A stretch of DNA of 8,077 bases from an uncultured Atopobium sp. GTDB taxonomy: Bacteria > Actinomycetota > Coriobacteriia > Coriobacteriales > Atopobiaceae. The position numbers and the translations under genes were made by a program. The notes below the pieces were generated by a model that worked only from the letters and a program-made list of their open reading frames with translations, searched no databases and was not told the origin of the DNA. This document shows, piece by piece, positions 5,406 to 8,077 of this stretch (the first letter of the stretch is position 1; each line of letters starts with the position of its first letter). The stretch is taken from contig CAMQEO010000056.1 in assembly GCA_946999785.1 (NCBI GenBank), positions 1 through 8,077 of the forward strand, read 5' to 3'.

Positions 5406-5981
5406 TTAAAATATTTGCACAAACGCAATATACACATAGTTTAAGAAGGGCGTATACATAACCATATACCACGCAAACACAATAGAAGGAGCCCATGGAA
5501 ATGTTTTCTGCCTAATGAGCGCAGCATGACACAGACCGCCTATACACGCAATAACCAACATAACCAAAAAGGACAACGGTGTCATATACAAAGACAATAC
5601 AAGTAAAAGTTTTATATCACCGGCGCCTATCAGCGGTGCCGCGTTTGCGTCGTGATTTGCATAAGCAAATACAAACCAAATAATACACAAGATAAAACAT
5701 ATAAAGGGGGCGCTATCATATGTCAAAAGCGAGCAGCTCAGATGCGCAAAAAATACCCCGATACAAGCAGGTATAACAAGCAACGTATGCGGAATAACGC
5801 GATACTTGTTATCAACCAAAGCACATGCAACCAAACACAAAGTTGTAAGTGCGTTGAGCGCAAAATACCAGGTAAATGCCCATAAAAAATAAAGCCACCC
5901 AAGTAAGCACGCAAGGGTTATGCCTACGCCTACACGCATATGGGCAGATGAAGAACGGTAGATATCTAAAAGCTCACTCAC
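5406..5981 (-). CDS. Short A24-family prepilin peptidase (TadV/CpaA-like)
   Basis: Membrane aspartyl protease predicted to cleave the leader of type IV-type prepilins at the cytoplasmic face. At 191 residues it contains only the peptidase half. It lacks the N-terminal methylase domain with Cys pairs seen in full-length PilD, as in TadV/CpaA enzymes. The two catalytic aspartates are in A-L-V-D-N-K-Y-R-V-I-P (Asp57) and in G-A-G-D-I-K (Asp122), matching the D-x(6)-P-like and GxGD signatures. About six hydrophobic segments span the protein (roughly 18-38, 41-56, 65-85, 91-107, 124-150, 166-188). The start is the GTG at 5981, with AGGAA (5988-5992) 6 nt upstream. No pilin, pilus ATPase or platform gene is in the window, so its substrate must be encoded elsewhere. 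The downstream neighbour is the Pr6Pr-like protein. Confidence 0.85.
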   Translation of the reverse strand: MSELLDIYRSSSAHMRVGVGITLACLLGWLYFLWAFTWYFALNALTTLCLVACALVDNKYRVIPHTLLVIPACIGVFFAHLSCSLLTYDSAPFICFILCIIWFVFAYANHDANAAPLIGAGDIKLLLVLSLYMTPLSFLVMLVIACIGGLCHAALIRQKTFPWAPSIVFAWYMVMYTPFLNYVYIAFVQIF

Positions 5982-6008
5982 AGCAATTTCCTAACTCTAC
6001 ACATGTTT

Positions 6009-6032
6009 ACCTGCTGTTATACCTGCTGTTAT
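6009..6032. repeat. Two perfect 12-bp direct repeats upstream of the prepilin peptidase
   Basis: ACCTGCTGTTAT occurs twice head to tail, starting 28 nt before the GTG start. It overlaps the region where the gene's promoter must lie. A weak promoter candidate on the minus strand is TGTTTA (6054-6059), 17 nt, TGTAAT (6031-6036). The rest of the 120-nt gap (5982-6101) shows no clear terminator for the upstream acetyltransferase gene. Confidence 0.55.
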
Positions 6033-6101
6033 TACACTCTCATCTCGTAAAATTAAACATCCGTATGACTATGGCGCGATTTCTAGATGAACAAAACGCA
6101 G

Positions 6102-6746
6102 TTACAAACGACGCCCATATAAATAAATAACGCTATTTCCTCTATCGCCCGAGGTTCCCTGTTTTTCCTGAATACAGTTAAGCCCGCGGTGCTCAAAGAA
6201 ATCAATGTCAGAATGTGAACTTACAATAAGGAAAAAGCCACGAGCACCAGCATCTTTAAAGCGTGTTGTCATATCGTCAAACAATCGCGAGCCAACACCT
6301 TTGCCCATGTGATTAGGATCTACAATCAATAAGTTAATTTCTGCTTCGGAATTAGCATAACCAAGCGAGATAAAAACATCCGCCGTTGTGTAACTTCTTA
6401 AACGACTAAAAAGACGATCCTCAACTTTTACGCCACCACGGCGTGCACGATCGCGCGCAATTACCATAATGTCTTCAAAGCGACGATGCCAAAAGGAGTT
6501 TTGTGAAATGCTTCTATTGCTACTTAATCCACCAAAGCATACGCCGATAACACTGCCGTTTTCTTCGGCAACCATCGTGTACACCGAACGCTGTAACGCA
6601 CCAGCAGTAAGCACGCGTCCAAAAATAATACGGTCATATGCACCTGTAATATCACTGCACCATTTTCTGACGCACAGATTAACAACTTCATCAAAGTCAA
6701 TATCCTTAAAAGGGCGAATGATAATCGAGGTATCAAGTTGTGACAT
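6102..6746 (-). CDS. GNAT-family N-acetyltransferase
   Basis: Predicted cytoplasmic acetyl-CoA-dependent acetyltransferase; the acceptor (amine, protein N-terminus, antibiotic or other) cannot be told. In the 214-residue product, the N-terminal IIIRPFKDIDFDEVVNL (8-24) is the usual GNAT beta1-alpha1. Motif A is INLLIVDPNHMGKGVGSRLF (137-156), with the acetyl-CoA pyrophosphate loop H-M-G-K-G-V-G. The last strands contain SSHSDIDFFEHRGL (176-189), the common F-x-x-x-G-F-like motif B with Leu in the last position. Residues about 70-120 hold an Arg-rich stretch that is longer than usual for the fold. The start is the ATG at 6746, because AAAGGA (6753-6758) lies 6 nt upstream; an in-frame start at 6788 would add 14 residues without a visible ribosome site. 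It has its own promoter candidate. Confidence 0.88.
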   Translation of the reverse strand: MSQLDTSIIIRPFKDIDFDEVVNLCVRKWCSDITGAYDRIIFGRVLTAGALQRSVYTMVAEENGSVIGVCFGGLSSNRSISQNSFWHRRFEDIMVIARDRARRGGVKVEDRLFSRLRSYTTADVFISLGYANSEAEINLLIVDPNHMGKGVGSRLFDDMTTRFKDAGARGFFLIVSSHSDIDFFEHRGLNCIQEKQGTSGDRGNSVIYLYGRRL

Positions 6747-6797
6747 AACCTGTCCTTTGAGTATGAGCCAATATGCAATAAGAAGCAAATATTAAGT

Positions 6798-6826
6798 ATA
6801 ATACAAGTAAATATGAATATTCACAA
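6798..6826 (-). promoter_or_regulatory. Promoter candidate for the acetyltransferase gene
   Basis: Minus-strand -35 TTGTGA (6821-6826), a 17-nt spacer and -10 TATTAT (6798-6803), about 50 nt before the coding start. Between it and the nitroreductase stop, GCGGTGTCCACCG (6843-6855) and GTGCA/TGCAC (6855-6870) make small dyads without a T-run. No convincing terminator for the nitroreductase was found there. Confidence 0.5.
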
Positions 6827-6873
6827 AGCTTTTATATTGATTGCGGTGTCCACCGTGCAAGAAAATGCACTGC

Positions 6874-7392
6874 CTATTTGATAGTGCTTACCAACTCATT
6901 CAGGCTTTTACGCTCTTCATGACGCGTGGATGGCACGCCTTGAGGTGATGGATAACCAATCTCAAGCATTGCAAGCATACGATAATCTTTCATCTCTTCA
7001 AAAGAATCAGCCAGCACTTTGGGATCAAAATATCCTACCCACGTGCTATATAACCCTAAGTCTTGAGCTTCAAGCATCATATGTGTTGTCACAATAGCAC
7101 CGTCTACATCAACAAAATCATGCTCATCGCAGCGACGTGTCCAACCGCTTCCGGGCTTTACTCCCACAGCTATGATCAGTGGTGCAGCAAAATTAAAACG
7201 CGTAGCTTCGTATGCACGGCTAAGAGCCTTAGCACCTTGTATCACCCAAGCGTGCCAAGGTTGTCTGTTAACACAGGTGGGCGCTACCTGCCCAGCTTGC
7301 AATATTTTTGTTATCTTTTCACTCTCAACAGGTTTTGAGTCAAAACTTCTGCACGAATACCGAGCTCGCGCTAATTCAAGAAACGACTGCAT
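6874..7392 (-). CDS. Nitroreductase-family FMN oxidoreductase
   Basis: Predicted FMN-dependent NAD(P)H oxidoreductase of the nitroreductase superfamily; cytoplasmic, physiological substrate unknown. The 172-residue product is at the short end of the family. R-Y-S-C-R-S-F (11-17) is the N-terminal R-x-S-x-R-x-F FMN-phosphate motif. APTCVNRQPWHAWVI (37-51) matches the APSAxNxQPW segment that contacts FMN. DVDGAIVTTHMMLEAQDLGLYSTWVG in outline (95-120) is the conserved helix and G-L-G-(S/T)-x-W-x-G region. LEIGYPSP (143-150) followed by a basic RKSLNEL near the C-terminus is also typical. The start is the ATG at 7392, with AGGAG (7398-7402) 5 nt upstream. Only 53 nt separate it from the ABC transporter gene, and most of that is a terminator hairpin. 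It must therefore be expressed by read-through or from a promoter inside the ABC gene. Confidence 0.92.
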   Translation of the reverse strand: MQSFLELARARYSCRSFDSKPVESEKITKILQAGQVAPTCVNRQPWHAWVIQGAKALSRAYEATRFNFAAPLIIAVGVKPGSGWTRRCDEHDFVDVDGAIVTTHMMLEAQDLGLYSTWVGYFDPKVLADSFEEMKDYRMLAMLEIGYPSPQGVPSTRHEERKSLNELVSTIK

Positions 7393-7397
7393 AGCTG

Positions 7398-7415
7398 CTC
7401 CTTAACACAAAGGAG
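7398..7415 (-). promoter_or_regulatory. Hairpin that can hide the nitroreductase ribosome site
   Basis: On the minus strand CTCCTT (7410-7415), a 6-nt loop (TGTGTT) and AAGGAG (7398-7403) form a 6-bp hairpin covering the ribosome binding site. Its 5' half is also the 3' arm of the terminator stem, so the two structures exclude one another. Confidence 0.4.
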
Positions 7416-7434
7416 TGCTCAAGGCACTCCTTTG
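7408..7434 (-). terminator. Terminator after the ABC transporter ATPase gene
   Basis: CAAAGGAGTGC and its complement form an 11-bp stem around a 5-nt loop, starting 11 nt after the ABC gene stop. The minus-strand tail is CCTTTGTGTTAAGG, only moderately T-rich, so termination may be partial. It lies just before the nitroreductase start. Confidence 0.7.
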
Positions 7435-7445
7435 CACTACACATT

Positions 7446-8077
7446 TTATAAAGCGTGAACGTCCTCAGACGAAAACTTAATAAACGCCTTTTCTCCTACT
7501 TCATAAATACGTTTGTTCTTGGGGTTGAATTCTGTAATCTTTACAAGCGTATTGCCACACATCACATGGTAATTTTGATAATGACCCATAAAACGAGAAA
7601 GAATTACTTCGCATGGGAGCACGCCTTCATCGGCTACGTGTACCGATTCGGGGCGTAATACCAGCGTAATATCATCGTCTACTTGTTTACCATTCAGATC
7701 AGCAACCTGAACCGAAGATCCTTCTATAACTGCAACACCCGTCTGATCATGGGCTTCGACTACTTTACCATGTAAGAAGTTAGACTCGCCGATAAAGTCG
7801 GCAACAAATTCATCGCACGGACGGTGATAAATGGTGCGTGGATCTCCAATTTGGTCAACAACACCTTTTTTCATAACAATAATTTTATCTGAAAGCGCCA
7901 TAGCCTCAGACTGGTCATGAGTAACGTAAATTGCCGTAATTCCTGCTTCTTGTTGAATACGGCGGATTTCGGTACGCATGTCAACACGAAGTTTTGCATC
8001 CAGGTTAGAAAGTGGCTCGTCAAACAGAAGAACACCAGGCTCAATTACAAGCGCGCGAGCAAGGGCAACACGCTGCT
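7446..8077 (-). CDS. ABC transporter ATP-binding protein, MalK/PotA/FbpC type (N-terminus missing)
   Basis: ATPase subunit of an importer, acting on the cytoplasmic side of its permease. The last 209 residues are present; the frame is open to the right edge, so Walker A and the Q-loop lie outside. It begins just after the LSGGQ signature with Q-R-V-A-L-A-R-A-L. Then come Walker B with the catalytic Glu (VLLFDEPLSNLDAKLR, D-loop included) and the H-loop YVTHDQSEAMALSDKI. A TOBE-type regulatory domain (FIGESNFLHGKV, then VLRPESVHV) follows, typical of the long CUT1/PotA/FbpC/CysA-type ATPases. The TOBE half does not let me choose between polyamine, iron, phosphonate or sugar import, so no symbol is given. 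The ATG at 7979 inside the frame is not the start, since Walker B precedes it. A terminator follows 11 nt after the stop. Confidence 0.93.
   Translation of the reverse strand, partial: QRVALARALVIEPGVLLFDEPLSNLDAKLRVDMRTEIRRIQQEAGITAIYVTHDQSEAMALSDKIIVMKKGVVDQIGDPRTIYHRPCDEFVADFIGESNFLHGKVVEAHDQTGVAVIEGSSVQVADLNGKQVDDDITLVLRPESVHVADEGVLPCEVILSRFMGHYQNYHVMCGNTLVKITEFNPKNKRIYEVGEKAFIKFSSEDVHAL

Noticed and set aside
6064..6130. A 21-residue plus-strand ORF starting M-T-M-A-R-F-L.
   Set aside because: It overlaps the end of the acetyltransferase gene in the opposite direction, has no ribosome site, and shows no family features.
6843..6870. GCGGTG-TC-CACCG and GTGCA/TGCAC dyads after the nitroreductase gene considered as a terminator.
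   Set aside because: The stems are 5-6 bp and no T-run follows on the minus strand, so an intrinsic terminator is not supported.

Overview
The window reads as ordinary chromosome from a low-to-moderate GC Gram-positive-type bacterium. The evidence is strong AAAGGAG/GGAGG ribosome sites, GTG and TTG starts, a CwlO/PcsB-like coiled-coil NlpC/P60 hydrolase, a short stand-alone prepilin peptidase and a cytoplasmic-type C69 dipeptidase. The mix would fit a Coriobacteriia member (Atopobium/Lancefieldella-like), but that placement is inference. No rRNA, tRNA, CRISPR array or phage gene was seen.

Layout, left to right. Positions 1-44 (minus) carry what looks like the first 44 nt of a group IIC self-splicing intron, running off the left edge and sitting directly behind a terminator. 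Then comes a class I DAHP synthase (161-1189, minus), with a good sigma70-type promoter and a hairpin-bearing leader. Divergent from it is a C69-family dipeptidase (1371-3032, plus). It carries an unexpected block with 17 Cys in 45 residues, resembling a metallothionein spliced into the enzyme. A 14-bp terminator hairpin separates it from a convergent secreted NlpC/P60 cell-wall hydrolase (3193-4329, minus).

Everything to the right is on the minus strand. In transcription order (right to left) it is: an ABC transporter ATPase of the MalK/PotA/FbpC type (7446 to the right edge, N-terminus missing), a small nitroreductase (6874-7392), a GNAT acetyltransferase (6102-6746), a compact A24 prepilin peptidase (5406-5981) and a Pr6Pr-like membrane protein (4493-5299). 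Spacing is loose (roughly 50-130 nt) with plausible promoters in several gaps, so this looks like a series of small units rather than one operon. No shared pathway links these genes.

The two most notable items are the Cys/Asp-rich insert in the dipeptidase and the terminator-associated group IIC intron end. Smaller ones are a 16-bp perfect palindrome before the NlpC/P60 gene, and mutually exclusive hairpins (terminator versus ribosome-site-sequestering) before the nitroreductase.
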